A DNA stretch of 54,493 bases from an uncultured Saprospiraceae bacterium. GTDB taxonomy: Bacteria > Bacteroidota > Bacteroidia > Chitinophagales > Saprospiraceae. The DNA is taken from positions 1-54,493 of the forward strand of contig CALIHL010000133.1 in the NCBI GenBank assembly GCA_938022935.1, given 5' to 3'. Positions 24,399-33,572 of the stretch are shown here, one piece after another. The number at the start of each line of letters is the position of its first letter. The stretch's first letter is position 1. The notes under the pieces are model-generated. The model was not told the origin of the DNA. It searched no databases and was given only the letters and a program-made list of their open reading frames with translations. Position numbers and translations under genes: made by a program.

Positions 24399-26747
24399 AT
24401 GCGTGATATTTTATTTTCCTTTTTATTAATGGCGTGCTCCACATTGGCTTTTGGGCAAGAAAAATTCACTGTTAATGGTTATCTACGGGATGGCTCTAAC
24501 GGTGAAACGCTCATAGGTGCTAACGTCTTCATCAAGGAGCTCAGCACGGGTGCTAATAGCAATGAGTATGGTTTCTACTCTATCTCTCTCCCTCAAGGGA
24601 AATACACCATAGAGTACTCCTATCTCGGATTTGAGACAGTTACTCAGGTCGTTGAGTTAGACCAAGATCGAAAGATTGATATGGAGTTTGAAGCAGAGGG
24701 GATAGAGATCGAAGAGATCGTTATCACTGGTGAAGCAGAGAACGCCAATGTCTCAGATGTAGAGATGAGTGCGAACAAACTTGATATTGCAACTATCCAA
24801 AAGATGCCAACCCTTCTTGGCGAAGTAGAGGTGTTACGAAGCATACAACTACTTCCGGGTGTAAGTTCAGTAGGAGAAGGAGCGTCAGGCTTTAACGTCA
24901 GAGGAGGAAGTATAGATCAAAACCTTGTGCTTTTGGATGAAGCGCCCGTTTATAACTCGTCACATTTGTTTGGATTTTTCTCAGTATTCAATCCTGATGC
25001 TGTCAAAGATGTCAAACTTCTTAAAGGAGGTGTCCCAGCTCGATATGGCGGAAGACTATCTTCTATCCTTGATGTAAGGATGAAAGAAGGTAATAACAAA
25101 AGATTTGCTTTGAAAGGTGGTGTCGGTGCCATCTTTAGTAGGCTCTCTGTTGAGGCTCCCATTGTAAAAGATAAGTCCTCGTTTATATTAGCAGGGAGAC
25201 GATCTTATATAGATGTTCTTGCAAAACCTTTTCTTCAAGATGGTTTAGAGGATAGTAAGCTCAACTTTTATGATCTGACGTTAAAGACTAATTATAAATT
25301 TGGAGAGAAAGATCGCTTGTTTTTATCAGGTTATTTGGGTCGAGACAATTTTGGGTTTGGAGATCAAGCAGGTTTTAATTGGGGTAACAAGACATTGACT
25401 CTAAGATGGAATCACCTCTTTAGCGAAAAACTGTTTTCTAATCTTACACTCTATGCCAGTGACTATGATTATAAAATTAGTTTTGGGGATGACTCTGCCA
25501 ACCGATTTGATTGGAACGCGAAGATTGTAAACTATAGCGCTAAGCCAGAGTTTTCATTATTCGTTAGTCCTGAGAATATGATTCGCTTCGGTGGTCAAGG
25601 TATTATCTACAGATTTGAACCTGGTAATGCTGTAGGTGTCAGCGAAGGGGAAGTCTTAGATATCAGTGTTGATAATAAGTATGCGATCGAAGGTGCACTT
25701 TTTGTGGAGAACGAGATCGACCTGAGCCCTGCACTTACAATTAACTATGGACTGCGTTGGTCTTACTTTAATTATACTGGGAAGGGTTTGGCATATGACT
25801 TTGGAGAACCTTTAAGTTTAGGCACTCGCAAACCTGTAACGGGTGCTGTTGACTTTGATCAATGGGAGAGCATAAAGACATACAGCAACTTCGAACCAAG
25901 ACTTGCGATAAAATATCAACTCAGTGAGAACAACTCAATCAAAGCGAGCTATAATCGTATGTCACAGTACATACATCTGATATCTAATACTACGGCATCC
26001 ACACCAGTAGATATATGGCAACCTAGTACCAACAACTTGAAGCCACAGCTGGCGGATCAGGTAGCACTTGGGTACTTTCAAAACTTTGAAGACAATACCT
26101 ATGAACTCTCGACTGAGATCTACTATAAGAAGTATTCTAATTTGCTCGACTATATAGATGGAGCAGATATATTGTTGAACGAGTTGTTAGAAGCCGATCT
26201 TTTAGAAGGCGATGGGAGAGCATATGGTCTTGAGTTGATGCTGAAGAAGAACAAAGGGAAGTTCACAGGTTGGGCAAGTTATACTCTGGCAAGAAGCGAA
26301 CGTAGAGTAGAAGGAATCAATAATAGCACTTGGTATCCTTCGAGATTTGATCAGACGCATAATTTAAGTCTTACTGGTTTTTATGAAGCGGGTAAGAGAT
26401 GGACATTTAGTGCCAACTTTGTGATGATCTCGGGTACGCCAACTACTTTTCCGACCAATAGGTTTGTGCAACAAGGGTTCGTGATACCTAACAATTCTCT
26501 GGAGACACGTAACAATGTACGGATACCGCTTTACCATAGATTGGACATATCTGCAACACTGCAGGGCAAGAAGAATCCTGATCGTCGCTATCAAAGCGAA
26601 TGGGTCTTTTCCATTTATAATCTCTACAGTAAGCGTAACCCATTCAGTATATTTTTTAGACAACAGAATGACGCTGTGACTCAAGCAATCAGGCTCAGCG
26701 TTATTGGCAACTTTGTCCCTTCAGTTTCTTACAATTTTAAATTTTAG
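24399..26747 (+). CDS. TonB-dependent outer-membrane receptor with carboxypeptidase-like N-terminal domain
   Basis: About 782 aa from the ATG at 24399, chosen because it gives a normal signal peptide (ILFSFLLMACSTLAFGQ); the frame extends 39 bp upstream. A carboxypeptidase-regulatory-like domain (NGYLRDGSNGETLIGANV, residues ~25-110) precedes the plug (LRSIQLLPGVSSVGEGASGFNVRGG; LLDEAPVYNSSHLFG) and a C-terminal barrel ending in SYNFKF, with the usual terminal Phe. It imports a large ligand with energy from TonB/ExbBD. The following DUF4249 lipoprotein gene starts within about 40 bp, so the two form a receptor-lipoprotein pair. Ligand unknown. Confidence 0.9.
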   Translation: MRDILFSFLLMACSTLAFGQEKFTVNGYLRDGSNGETLIGANVFIKELSTGANSNEYGFYSISLPQGKYTIEYSYLGFETVTQVVELDQDRKIDMEFEAEGIEIEEIVITGEAENANVSDVEMSANKLDIATIQKMPTLLGEVEVLRSIQLLPGVSSVGEGASGFNVRGGSIDQNLVLLDEAPVYNSSHLFGFFSVFNPDAVKDVKLLKGGVPARYGGRLSSILDVRMKEGNNKRFALKGGVGAIFSRLSVEAPIVKDKSSFILAGRRSYIDVLAKPFLQDGLEDSKLNFYDLTLKTNYKFGEKDRLFLSGYLGRDNFGFGDQAGFNWGNKTLTLRWNHLFSEKLFSNLTLYASDYDYKISFGDDSANRFDWNAKIVNYSAKPEFSLFVSPENMIRFGGQGIIYRFEPGNAVGVSEGEVLDISVDNKYAIEGALFVENEIDLSPALTINYGLRWSYFNYTGKGLAYDFGEPLSLGTRKPVTGAVDFDQWESIKTYSNFEPRLAIKYQLSENNSIKASYNRMSQYIHLISNTTASTPVDIWQPSTNNLKPQLADQVALGYFQNFEDNTYELSTEIYYKKYSNLLDYIDGADILLNELLEADLLEGDGRAYGLELMLKKNKGKFTGWASYTLARSERRVEGINNSTWYPSRFDQTHNLSLTGFYEAGKRWTFSANFVMISGTPTTFPTNRFVQQGFVIPNNSLETRNNVRIPLYHRLDISATLQGKKNPDRRYQSEWVFSIYNLYSKRNPFSIFFRQQNDAVTQAIRLSVIGNFVPSVSYNFKF

Positions 26748-26788
26748 TGAAGATGAAAATTGAAAGATCAGAAGTTGAAAAATCAGAT

Positions 26789-27697
26789 ATGAAGAAGCAC
26801 TTAACTATATATAATCCAAAGACAGCTTGCCTTGGGACATGTTTGGCCATTATGATGATCATGATGTCTTGCGAAGATCCTATCGATGTGCCTTTGCAAG
26901 ATGGAGGTGTCCAAGTTGTAGTTGATGCATGGATAGACAACCAGGTGAAAGATCAACAGATCATTCTTTCATTATCGCAACCTTACTTTGATAGCTCTAA
27001 TCCTGAGGTTGTCAAAGATGCTCAAGTAGTGGTAAGTCGTGGCGATGGTGCTTTGTTTGAGTTTGTGCATGTTGCTGATGGAAGATATGTGTGGACATCC
27101 AATGGTGAATCACTGGGCAAAGAAGGTGATGTCTTTACACTCAATATAGATTATGATAACTTAAATTATAAAGCGTCAACTGAGATCCATAGAGTACCTC
27201 CTGTAGATTCTGTTGGTGTAGAGTTTAGAGAAGATGAGATCTTCTTAGATGATGGCTATTATACTCAGTTTTATGCCCGTGATCCTATGGGCAAAGGAGA
27301 TACTTACTGGATAAAGACTTTTCATAATGGTAGGTTCTTAGACAAATCTCAAGAGATGAATATAGCTTACGATGCCGGGTTTGATGCAGGTTCGGGTATT
27401 GATGGATTGATATTTATCCCTCCGCTCAGAGAGTTGACTAATCGCTTAGACGATGACTTGCTTAACATCCCATATGAGATAGGGGATACCGTCGAGGTTG
27501 AGCTGCACTCTATCAATAATCAAGCATTTAATTTTCTCGAAATAGCAAGGGACCAGATTAACAATGGGGACAACGGTATCTTTTCTATACCATTAGCTAA
27601 TACAAGGGGTAACGTCACATCGAGTGATGGATCGCTTGTACTTGGATTCTTCAATGTTGCTGGTGTATCTAAGAATAGTAGAGTGATCGGAGAGTAA
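26789..27697 (+). CDS. DUF4249 lipoprotein, partner of the TonB receptor
   Basis: A 302-aa lipoprotein from the ATG at 26789 (MKKHLTIYN...); GTG 26747 and ATG 26753 in the same frame are alternative starts. The lipobox is IMMSC, followed directly by EDPIDVPL, the typical DUF4249 opening (C-E-D/E-P-I). Later marks are VVVDAWIDNQ, VKDAQVVVSRGDG, IHRVPPVDSV and a C-terminal beta region. DUF4249 proteins sit next to TonB receptors with carboxypeptidase-like domains and are presumed to help capture ligand, by analogy to SusD. Its stop directly abuts the stop of the convergent hypothetical gene. Confidence 0.85.
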   Translation: MKKHLTIYNPKTACLGTCLAIMMIMMSCEDPIDVPLQDGGVQVVVDAWIDNQVKDQQIILSLSQPYFDSSNPEVVKDAQVVVSRGDGALFEFVHVADGRYVWTSNGESLGKEGDVFTLNIDYDNLNYKASTEIHRVPPVDSVGVEFREDEIFLDDGYYTQFYARDPMGKGDTYWIKTFHNGRFLDKSQEMNIAYDAGFDAGSGIDGLIFIPPLRELTNRLDDDLLNIPYEIGDTVEVELHSINNQAFNFLEIARDQINNGDNGIFSIPLANTRGNVTSSDGSLVLGFFNVAGVSKNSRVIGE

Positions 27698-28264
27698 CTA
27701 CTTTCTGACTACTGCGGGCTCTGCTCGCATCTCTTCGTAAGACTTATATAGCTCAAAGACATAATCAAAGGCATCTATGAGTTTGGATCCCAGTCCACAT
27801 AGGTGAAGGGAAGATATCTTGTGATATATAGGGTAGCTATACAACTCATGGATCACTTTAGTATTGGCAACATAGTATCCTTTGGGTCTTTTATTGACGA
27901 CACAAAACTCTGATAGATCTTCAAATAGTTCTATCAATAGCTCAGACCATATCGAACTGAGTTCTTCTTGGTAGAAAGCTTTTATGATGCTTCTTCTTGT
28001 TAAGTATGGGAAGCTTGGGGCCTTTTCTGCGGCCTCTAATTGTGCTTCTCGTGTATCTAGAAACTCTCCGTAAGGATTAAGTATACCTCCCAGAGAGAAG
28101 TCTTCTTGCGTTACCGATATAGTTTTGTCGAGGTCATACACCTTATGATGAAAATGCCGACGATGGGCATTTAAAAACTTCACTTGGTTAGACGTGATGC
28201 ATTCGAATCCTGAAGCTATCAGCACAGCGGGGTGCAGAGCGATCGTCGCTACGTTAGGTTCCAT
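27698..28264 (-). CDS. Conserved-looking hypothetical protein
   Basis: A 188-aa soluble protein that I do not recognise. It has no signal peptide or membrane helix; the C-terminal half is helical (SSIWSELLIELFEDLSEF; LIDAFDYVFELYKSYEEM), and the N-terminal part is His-rich (NAHRRHFHHKV). It lies in the same direction as the VWA-like and WYL genes upstream (28381-30217) and may belong to that block, 116 bp below the VWA gene. Its 3' end touches that of the DUF4249 gene without overlap. No function assigned. Confidence 0.55.
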   Translation of the reverse strand: MEPNVATIALHPAVLIASGFECITSNQVKFLNAHRRHFHHKVYDLDKTISVTQEDFSLGGILNPYGEFLDTREAQLEAAEKAPSFPYLTRRSIIKAFYQEELSSIWSELLIELFEDLSEFCVVNKRPKGYYVANTKVIHELYSYPIYHKISSLHLCGLGSKLIDAFDYVFELYKSYEEMRAEPAVVRK

Positions 28265-28380
28265 TACACATTAAAATTTTATCTAATGTATAACTTATTG
28301 ATTAACAAACAAAAGATCGTCTATTTTAAGTTCAATCCAGCCTTTTCTTTAACATATAAAGATAATTCTCTTTGAGGCCG

Positions 28381-29025
28381 TTAAGCCGCCACGGGAGTCT
28401 CATCATTGAGGTGTTTGCTCACTTGCTGAAGTCTCCACTGGCGTCGCAGTTGTGAGATCAGGAAGTTGCGTTCCTTCGTAGTCCTTGGCGGTCTGCAGAT
28501 GTAATAGTTGTTGATACCAAGGTGCTTAGCGGTCTGAGGAAACAATGAGCCACTGCCTATCATGGTAAACTTCCAGCCTTCTGAAGACAGTGCTGTAACG
28601 ATCGACTTAAGCGAGCAAGCATTGTACTTACTGGATCCTTGGTCTTTACCATTGGAGAAGATAGATACTTGATGACTATCTGCAAGGCTCCTTAGATGGC
28701 TAAGTGCTTTCCATGTAGCTATACTACCTCCGATCGCATCGTATAACCCTTTATTGTTAGGTTGGTGATCTATAGGTTCGTTGAAGTGCTGGACTTCAGT
28801 GATATTGAGATCATGGCATACACACTTGATAAGGCCTTGGGTGATCGTCATCACAGTGATCCTATGTTGTTGGCTTTTGTGTTTGCGCACCGCCTCTCTG
28901 ATCGAGTCAAATGTATCATTGACTCTAGAGATCAGATCTTTCTGAGAAGGTGCGTGCGTGCTGTTCATATCGACGATGAGTAAGTGATGAACAGAGAATG
29001 GAGTTCTACTTGAGAAGGATGTCAT
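28381..29025 (-). CDS. Divergent von Willebrand factor A-like protein
   Basis: A 214-aa soluble protein. The first strand HLLIVDMNSTHA (residues ~13-24) sits where VWA domains carry D-x-S-x-S, here D-x-N-S-T. A KGLYDAIGGSIATW helix matches the T-x-LYDA part of the metal site, though the Thr is not obvious. A third segment, VSIFSNGKDQGSS, resembles the usual T-D-G-x-(D/E) loop. So this is a VWA-like fold with a weakened MIDAS site. The C-terminal tail is basic (NFLISQLRRQWRLQ). The gene lies directly below a WYL-domain regulator gene on the same strand. Function unknown; a protein-protein scaffold or sensor is plausible. Confidence 0.6.
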   Translation of the reverse strand: MTSFSSRTPFSVHHLLIVDMNSTHAPSQKDLISRVNDTFDSIREAVRKHKSQQHRITVMTITQGLIKCVCHDLNITEVQHFNEPIDHQPNNKGLYDAIGGSIATWKALSHLRSLADSHQVSIFSNGKDQGSSKYNACSLKSIVTALSSEGWKFTMIGSGSLFPQTAKHLGINNYYICRPPRTTKERNFLISQLRRQWRLQQVSKHLNDETPVAA

Positions 29026-29206
29026 TGGGTTGAGGTTTGGTATTAGTTAGATAATAAACACTAAGTAAAAAACCATCGTGCAATGCATTTGCATGAAAGT
29101 TTTTAAACATATATAACTGACAGATAATCAGTGGTATATGATCGATAATTTAGATGAATCTTTTGTTTAAACCTTTTGGGTGAAGGCCGTATTTGGCGAA
29201 AGCCAA

Positions 29207-30217
29207 CTACTTGTAATACTTAGACATCGTATGGACAGCTAGTCTCATCTCTGTCTTCAGATCCGTTGGAGAGATAATCTTGAGGTTCTTATGATAAGAC
29301 ATCAACTCAGAGACCAGCTCATAGTTGATGATCACTTTGATCTCAAATATTGCTGCGCCTTCAGATTGAGAAACTAATCGCTGTGTTGGATGTATTGGTT
29401 TACTCTTAAAGTAGTCGATCTGGATGCCATAGACTTCAAAGATCACCTTTTCAATAGTACGATCTTTAAGTACACTGACCCCAACCACTTGGTCAAAGTA
29501 TTGCTTAGAAGTGGCCTTGTCTAACTCCTTGTAGTCTGAAAGACTGGCACTAACACCTTTGATGCGATCCAATGCATAGACGCGATTGTCATCTTGTTGA
29601 TGATCATAACTAAGAAGGTACCAGCGACCTTTGTATTCTTTAAGTAATTGAGGGCTTATGATGCGGTTTTTTTGCCTCTTGCCAAATGCCTGATAAGTGA
29701 TGCTCGTAGTCTCCTTCTGCTTGATCAATTGATAGAGCTTGTATAACCACTTCTGACCTGGAGCATCTACTGCATGATCGAACTGGATGATAGGATCATG
29801 CTTCTCTTTCTGTCGATCTAAACTACTTTCTAACTTGGTCAAGATGTTATGGATACCTGTTGCTTCTTGTACTTCCATGAATTGCTCCAGCATAGAGATC
29901 GCAGTTTGCAGGAGCTGTGAGTCCGACTTGTTGATAGGGCTCTCTGTAAGAGAGTACTTAGGATCACTATAGTAATAAGTCTTCTCCTTTCGGTCATAAT
30001 CGATTGGCGCATGGTATCCTAAGACATCATTGTTACGCATGGCTGAGATGTCGTACTTAATGGTTCTTTCTGATACATTGACATCTCTACCAGTGCTTGA
30101 GGCGATGGCTTCCTTGCAGGCTTCAGCCAACTCTCGCCAAGTCCATAGACGATCAATATCGCGGAGACATCTGTCGATGGTCCGATATCGTATGATCGCA
30201 TGTTTGTTGGTAGCCAA
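29207..30217 (-). CDS. WYL-domain transcriptional regulator
   Basis: A 336-aa protein read from a TTG at 30217 (no ATG fits the N-terminal domain). It has an N-terminal helix-turn-helix region (CLRDIDRLWTWRELAEACKEAI, VSERTIKYDISAMRNND), a helical linker and a WYL domain around 195-225 (LKEYKGRWYLLSYDHQQDDNRVYALDRIKG) with the Trp-Tyr-Leu core. A WCX-like C-terminal extension follows (VSQSEGAAIFEIKVIINYELVSELMS). WYL proteins bind nucleic-acid ligands and often control phage-defence or DNA-damage functions. A 7-bp inverted repeat 64 bp upstream (30281-30299) is a candidate operator. Confidence 0.85.
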   Translation of the reverse strand: MATNKHAIIRYRTIDRCLRDIDRLWTWRELAEACKEAIASSTGRDVNVSERTIKYDISAMRNNDVLGYHAPIDYDRKEKTYYYSDPKYSLTESPINKSDSQLLQTAISMLEQFMEVQEATGIHNILTKLESSLDRQKEKHDPIIQFDHAVDAPGQKWLYKLYQLIKQKETTSITYQAFGKRQKNRIISPQLLKEYKGRWYLLSYDHQQDDNRVYALDRIKGVSASLSDYKELDKATSKQYFDQVVGVSVLKDRTIEKVIFEVYGIQIDYFKSKPIHPTQRLVSQSEGAAIFEIKVIINYELVSELMSYHKNLKIISPTDLKTEMRLAVHTMSKYYK

Positions 30218-30280
30218 GCTATAAAGATAGCTAGGATTGACTTGTGTGAAAGATAAAAAACTTACCTTATGTAAAACGCC

Positions 30281-30299
30281 ATTCGTAGGTTTTACGAAT
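30281..30299. promoter_or_regulatory. Candidate operator upstream of the WYL regulator gene
   Basis: ATTCGTA-GGTTT-TACGAAT, perfect 7-bp arms with 5-bp spacing. It overlaps a second inverted repeat, GTAAAAC-N11-GTTTTAC (30271-30295). It lies 64 bp before the WYL start codon, between that gene and the end of the upstream metalloprotease gene. Confidence 0.45.
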
Positions 30300-30306
30300 C
30301 ACTAAT

Positions 30307-31890
30307 TCAATTACAATCCTCAGCAATCACATTAACCTTCGCACCAGCAGGTATAGTCAATGTGCCGAATACCTCAAACTGATTTTCAGCTTGCCAATTT
30401 ACATTAGCATTGCCCAAGACGGTCACATTGTCTTTTAGCTCTATTCTATCGTTAGCTTTTACTTCAGTAGAAAAAACGAATCCACCATTATAAGTTAAGG
30501 TTTCGTGAGTACAAGGGTCTTGGCCATTGCTACCACCTGATGAAGAAAGACAAGTTGCTGCAGCAACTCTACCGCGCATGAGATTGCCCGGTTCGGTACC
30601 AAAGCCATTAGTAAAGTTTGTTGGTCTACAATAGCTCATGATTGTATTTGACTCTGAGGAAGGAGTTGGTGAGGTTACGAGGCTACAACTTCCTTCGTTA
30701 CCACAGTTATCTATTTTTTGATTATTGTTTGGCCCCCAAGCACAAGCGTGCGTATGTGGAGAGGCGATGTTGTGTCCAAGCTCGTGAGCGACTACTGACA
30801 CCTCTAATGCATCAAATCCTATTTCACTGCAGTAACCTATACCGTGGTTTACACTATATGGCCCAAAAGGTTTGCCAAAAAAGTCTACAGAGTAAGATTG
30901 GCATAAAACATCGACATTGGCAAGACCTCCAACACTGCAGCTATTATTCGTATTGCCTTTTAACAGAGTGGCCAAACGACCATTGTAATTATCTTGAGTA
31001 TTATTTGAAAACTGATTGAGAACAATACCTCGATCTTCATTTCCAGCATAAGGATCTTGAGAAGTCCAAACAAATATATCGGATACTTCTATATTGATAT
31101 TTTCATTTGCGTAAAGCGTGATAATCTCTGCAAATAGCTGCGCCACGAAAGCCTCGGCTCCATTCACTCCACCCTTATTGCTTCTCAACCTATTGTCACA
31201 CTCAACATATACTTGAACCACATCTCCTGTACCTTTCTGATTGTTGTCTTTTGTTGGTGTGATGTTTAGCTCGGGCTTTCTTTCTAATCGATAAGTGTCA
31301 TCAGTCCCGCAAGTAAATTCTCTTTCCTGCAAAGCATTGTCAATCCAGATATAGTAATTGTCACTATTATAATTAGAAGGTGAAATCCTATAGACTCCAT
31401 CTTGATCTGAGATGGACATCTGCAGATCACCATTGATGATAGATGCTGTGACTAAAGAACCATGATCTCCATCGATAACTCCTCTATAAAACTGCATCTT
31501 GTTTTTACTTGCAACTGAACCTTCTGGAGTGAGGAGTTGACCTTCTTCACTTTGAACTTTGAATGGTTTTAAGTCGACCCTGAAGCTATGAGTCTTGCTA
31601 ACAGGGATTTTTATATTCAATGAAGCATTTGAGTCAAGCGCTATTGTGTTGAGCTGCTTACGACTCAGTGTTAAGTTGACCTCATATGATGGATTGGTGC
31701 TCTTTCTATCGTCCCAGGAGAATAACTCTACCGTCCTTGATGACTTGAGCTTTTTTACTTCTTTCGACAGTTGATTAGGCTCAAGTGTACTTTGACTACT
31801 TAGCCCAAGCTTAGTCCTTTCTATAAGATTCTGTCCAACGCACTGTGATCCTACCAATGCTAAAATAAATACAAGTGTAATACTTCTCAA
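30307..31890 (-). CDS. Secreted reprolysin-like (M12B) zinc metalloprotease
   Basis: A 527-aa protein with a TTG start and signal peptide (LVFILALVGSQCVGQ). A propeptide-like region fills ~20-200. The catalytic domain follows, with zinc motif HELGHNIASPHTH (His369, His373, His379; Glu370) and a NTIMSYCRP Met-turn downstream. The C-terminal ~65 residues (NGGFVFSTEVKANDRIELKDN...) are a short beta-helix-like repeat domain often found at the end of secreted Saprospiria proteins in place of a classic sorting domain. It degrades extracellular protein. It is divergent from a secreted M28 peptidase, suggesting coordinated peptide scavenging. Confidence 0.88.
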   Translation of the reverse strand: MRSITLVFILALVGSQCVGQNLIERTKLGLSSQSTLEPNQLSKEVKKLKSSRTVELFSWDDRKSTNPSYEVNLTLSRKQLNTIALDSNASLNIKIPVSKTHSFRVDLKPFKVQSEEGQLLTPEGSVASKNKMQFYRGVIDGDHGSLVTASIINGDLQMSISDQDGVYRISPSNYNSDNYYIWIDNALQEREFTCGTDDTYRLERKPELNITPTKDNNQKGTGDVVQVYVECDNRLRSNKGGVNGAEAFVAQLFAEIITLYANENINIEVSDIFVWTSQDPYAGNEDRGIVLNQFSNNTQDNYNGRLATLLKGNTNNSCSVGGLANVDVLCQSYSVDFFGKPFGPYSVNHGIGYCSEIGFDALEVSVVAHELGHNIASPHTHACAWGPNNNQKIDNCGNEGSCSLVTSPTPSSESNTIMSYCRPTNFTNGFGTEPGNLMRGRVAAATCLSSSGGSNGQDPCTHETLTYNGGFVFSTEVKANDRIELKDNVTVLGNANVNWQAENQFEVFGTLTIPAGAKVNVIAEDCN

Positions 31891-31941
31891 TCCTCTCTTA
31901 TTTAAGCCGTTTTACCTCTTTATGGCATGGGGGCGGGGTGT

Positions 31942-31962
31942 ATAATTGTTATAATCAATTAT
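31942..31962. promoter_or_regulatory. Inverted repeat between divergent peptidase genes
   Basis: ATAATTG-N7-CAATTAT lies midway in the 102-bp gap between the M12B and M28 peptidase genes. AT-rich, so it may be chance, but the position suits an operator for both. Confidence 0.3.
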
Positions 31963-31992
31963 TTTTTTAGTTAATTGCAATACACTTAGGAA

Positions 31993-33414
31993 ATGATTAT
32001 GATGAATAAACTCACCAACTGTAGGTATGACAAAGAAAACAATTCACTTAGGATCTTTACCTATGGTTTACTCCTAGTTTTGATTTCGCAAAGCTCATTG
32101 ATTGCACAGAATGTTCCAGCGGCGACAGATCTTCGGATATATAACATTATTAAAGAAGTTTCTCCGGATCGCCTAAAGTCTGATATCCAGACTTTAGTTG
32201 ACTTTGGTACACGTCATACACTCTCAGATACCGTATCAGGAACACGTGGGATCGGAGCAGCGCGTAGATGGATCAAGTCAGAGTTAGAGAGCGTCTCCAA
32301 TGACTGTGGTGGATGCCTTGAGGTGTCCTACATGAGCGGAATAATAGAAGAAGGAGAAAGCAGACGGATTCCTGTCCTTACTAAAATTGTCAATGTCCTA
32401 GCGATCAAAAGAGGTACGCTATATCCTAACAATTACATCATCATGTCTGGAGATATAGATAGTCGAGTCAGTGATCCAGTTGATGGCACTTCTGATAGTC
32501 CTGGAGCTAATGACAATGCTACGGGTATGGCAGGAGTGATAGAAGCGGCCCGCGTGCTTTCTAAATATGACTTCCCGCACAGCATCATCTTTGTAGGTCT
32601 AAGCGGAGAAGAGCAAGGCCTCTTTGGAGGTAAGATCATGGCCAAGAAGATCAAAGAGATGGGATGGAATGTCATCGGTATCCTCAACAATGATATGATA
32701 GGTAATATCCATGGTATCGATGGAGTGATTGACAATAGATCATTTAGAATATTCAGCGAAGCCACCTCGCCCGGAGAAAACGAGCAAAAAAGAATTTGGA
32801 AAAGGTTCTATGGAGGAGAGGTCGACGGTATATCCAGACAGCTGGCTCGCTATGTGCATCGCATGACTTCGACCTATATGCCAGAGATGAACCCGATGCT
32901 GATCTATCGTTTAGATAGATTTGGTAGAGGAGGCCACCATCGTCCATTCAATGATGAAGGATTCGCCGGCATAAGAATCATGGAGGCCCATGAAAATTAT
33001 GATATGCAGCACCAAGACATAAGGACAGAAGACGGTATCGCTTATGGTGATGTGATTTCAGGTGTAGATTTTAATTACACAGCAAAGCTCACTGCTGTAA
33101 ATGCTATCAACCTCGCAGCTATAGCCTGGTCACCAGAGCCACCAAAAGGATTGATGATTGGAGGAGCCGTACGACCATCAACAAGACTGATGTGGGATGC
33201 CAGCACGGACGACCACATCGTAGGTTATAAAGTATACTGGCGTGAGACGACAGCACCGCAATGGCAACACAGCCGATTTGTTGGCAAAGTCAACGACTTC
33301 ACTTTAGAAGGAATTGTAATTGACAACTTCTTGTTTGGCGTATCAAGTGTTTCTGCAGACGGGCATGAGAGTGTAGTGGCATATCCGACTACTTTGATTC
33401 CTAGGAGAGGGTAG
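31993..33414 (+). CDS. Secreted M28-family metallopeptidase with C-terminal fibronectin-like domain
   Basis: A 473-aa protein with an export signal (residues ~20-39, YGLLLVLISQSSLIAQ). The M28 di-zinc core is visible: DSPGANDNATGMAG, FVGLSGEEQGLFGGK with the catalytic Glu pair, NNDMIGN, and a late His. The first metal segment reads MSGDIDSR (Asp154), where M28 enzymes usually have a His (GHxDS); an Asp ligand or altered metal use is possible. The C-terminal ~90 residues (STRLMWDASTDDHIVGYKVYWRETT) form a fibronectin type III-like domain. It probably trims peptides outside the cell. Confidence 0.87.
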   Translation: MIMMNKLTNCRYDKENNSLRIFTYGLLLVLISQSSLIAQNVPAATDLRIYNIIKEVSPDRLKSDIQTLVDFGTRHTLSDTVSGTRGIGAARRWIKSELESVSNDCGGCLEVSYMSGIIEEGESRRIPVLTKIVNVLAIKRGTLYPNNYIIMSGDIDSRVSDPVDGTSDSPGANDNATGMAGVIEAARVLSKYDFPHSIIFVGLSGEEQGLFGGKIMAKKIKEMGWNVIGILNNDMIGNIHGIDGVIDNRSFRIFSEATSPGENEQKRIWKRFYGGEVDGISRQLARYVHRMTSTYMPEMNPMLIYRLDRFGRGGHHRPFNDEGFAGIRIMEAHENYDMQHQDIRTEDGIAYGDVISGVDFNYTAKLTAVNAINLAAIAWSPEPPKGLMIGGAVRPSTRLMWDASTDDHIVGYKVYWRETTAPQWQHSRFVGKVNDFTLEGIVIDNFLFGVSSVSADGHESVVAYPTTLIPRRG

Positions 33415-33456
33415 GTGTTCAATCAATTTGTCGATGATTTAAATTAGAAAGCCACG

Positions 33457-33556
33457 CTGCGCCCTGGTCCTAAAGGGAAATCCGCCCGTGTTTTTTATGA
33501 TAATGTAATTATTGAGTATGATGGTGCGTGAGCCTCCCTTCAGGGATCAAGGGCGC
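33457..33556. repeat. Imperfect long inverted repeat (REP/BIME-like)
   Basis: 33457-33478 (CTGCGCCCTGGTCC then TAAAGGGA) and 33535-33556 (TCCCTTCAGGGATC then AAGGGCGC) are imperfect reverse complements, 56 bp apart. They fill the 158-bp gap between the convergent M28 peptidase and alanine dehydrogenase genes and are far more GC-rich than their surroundings. Each arm is itself a small palindrome (CCCTNNTCC...AAGGG). Confidence 0.5.
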
Positions 33557-33572
33557 GGGAAGCATTTAATCC

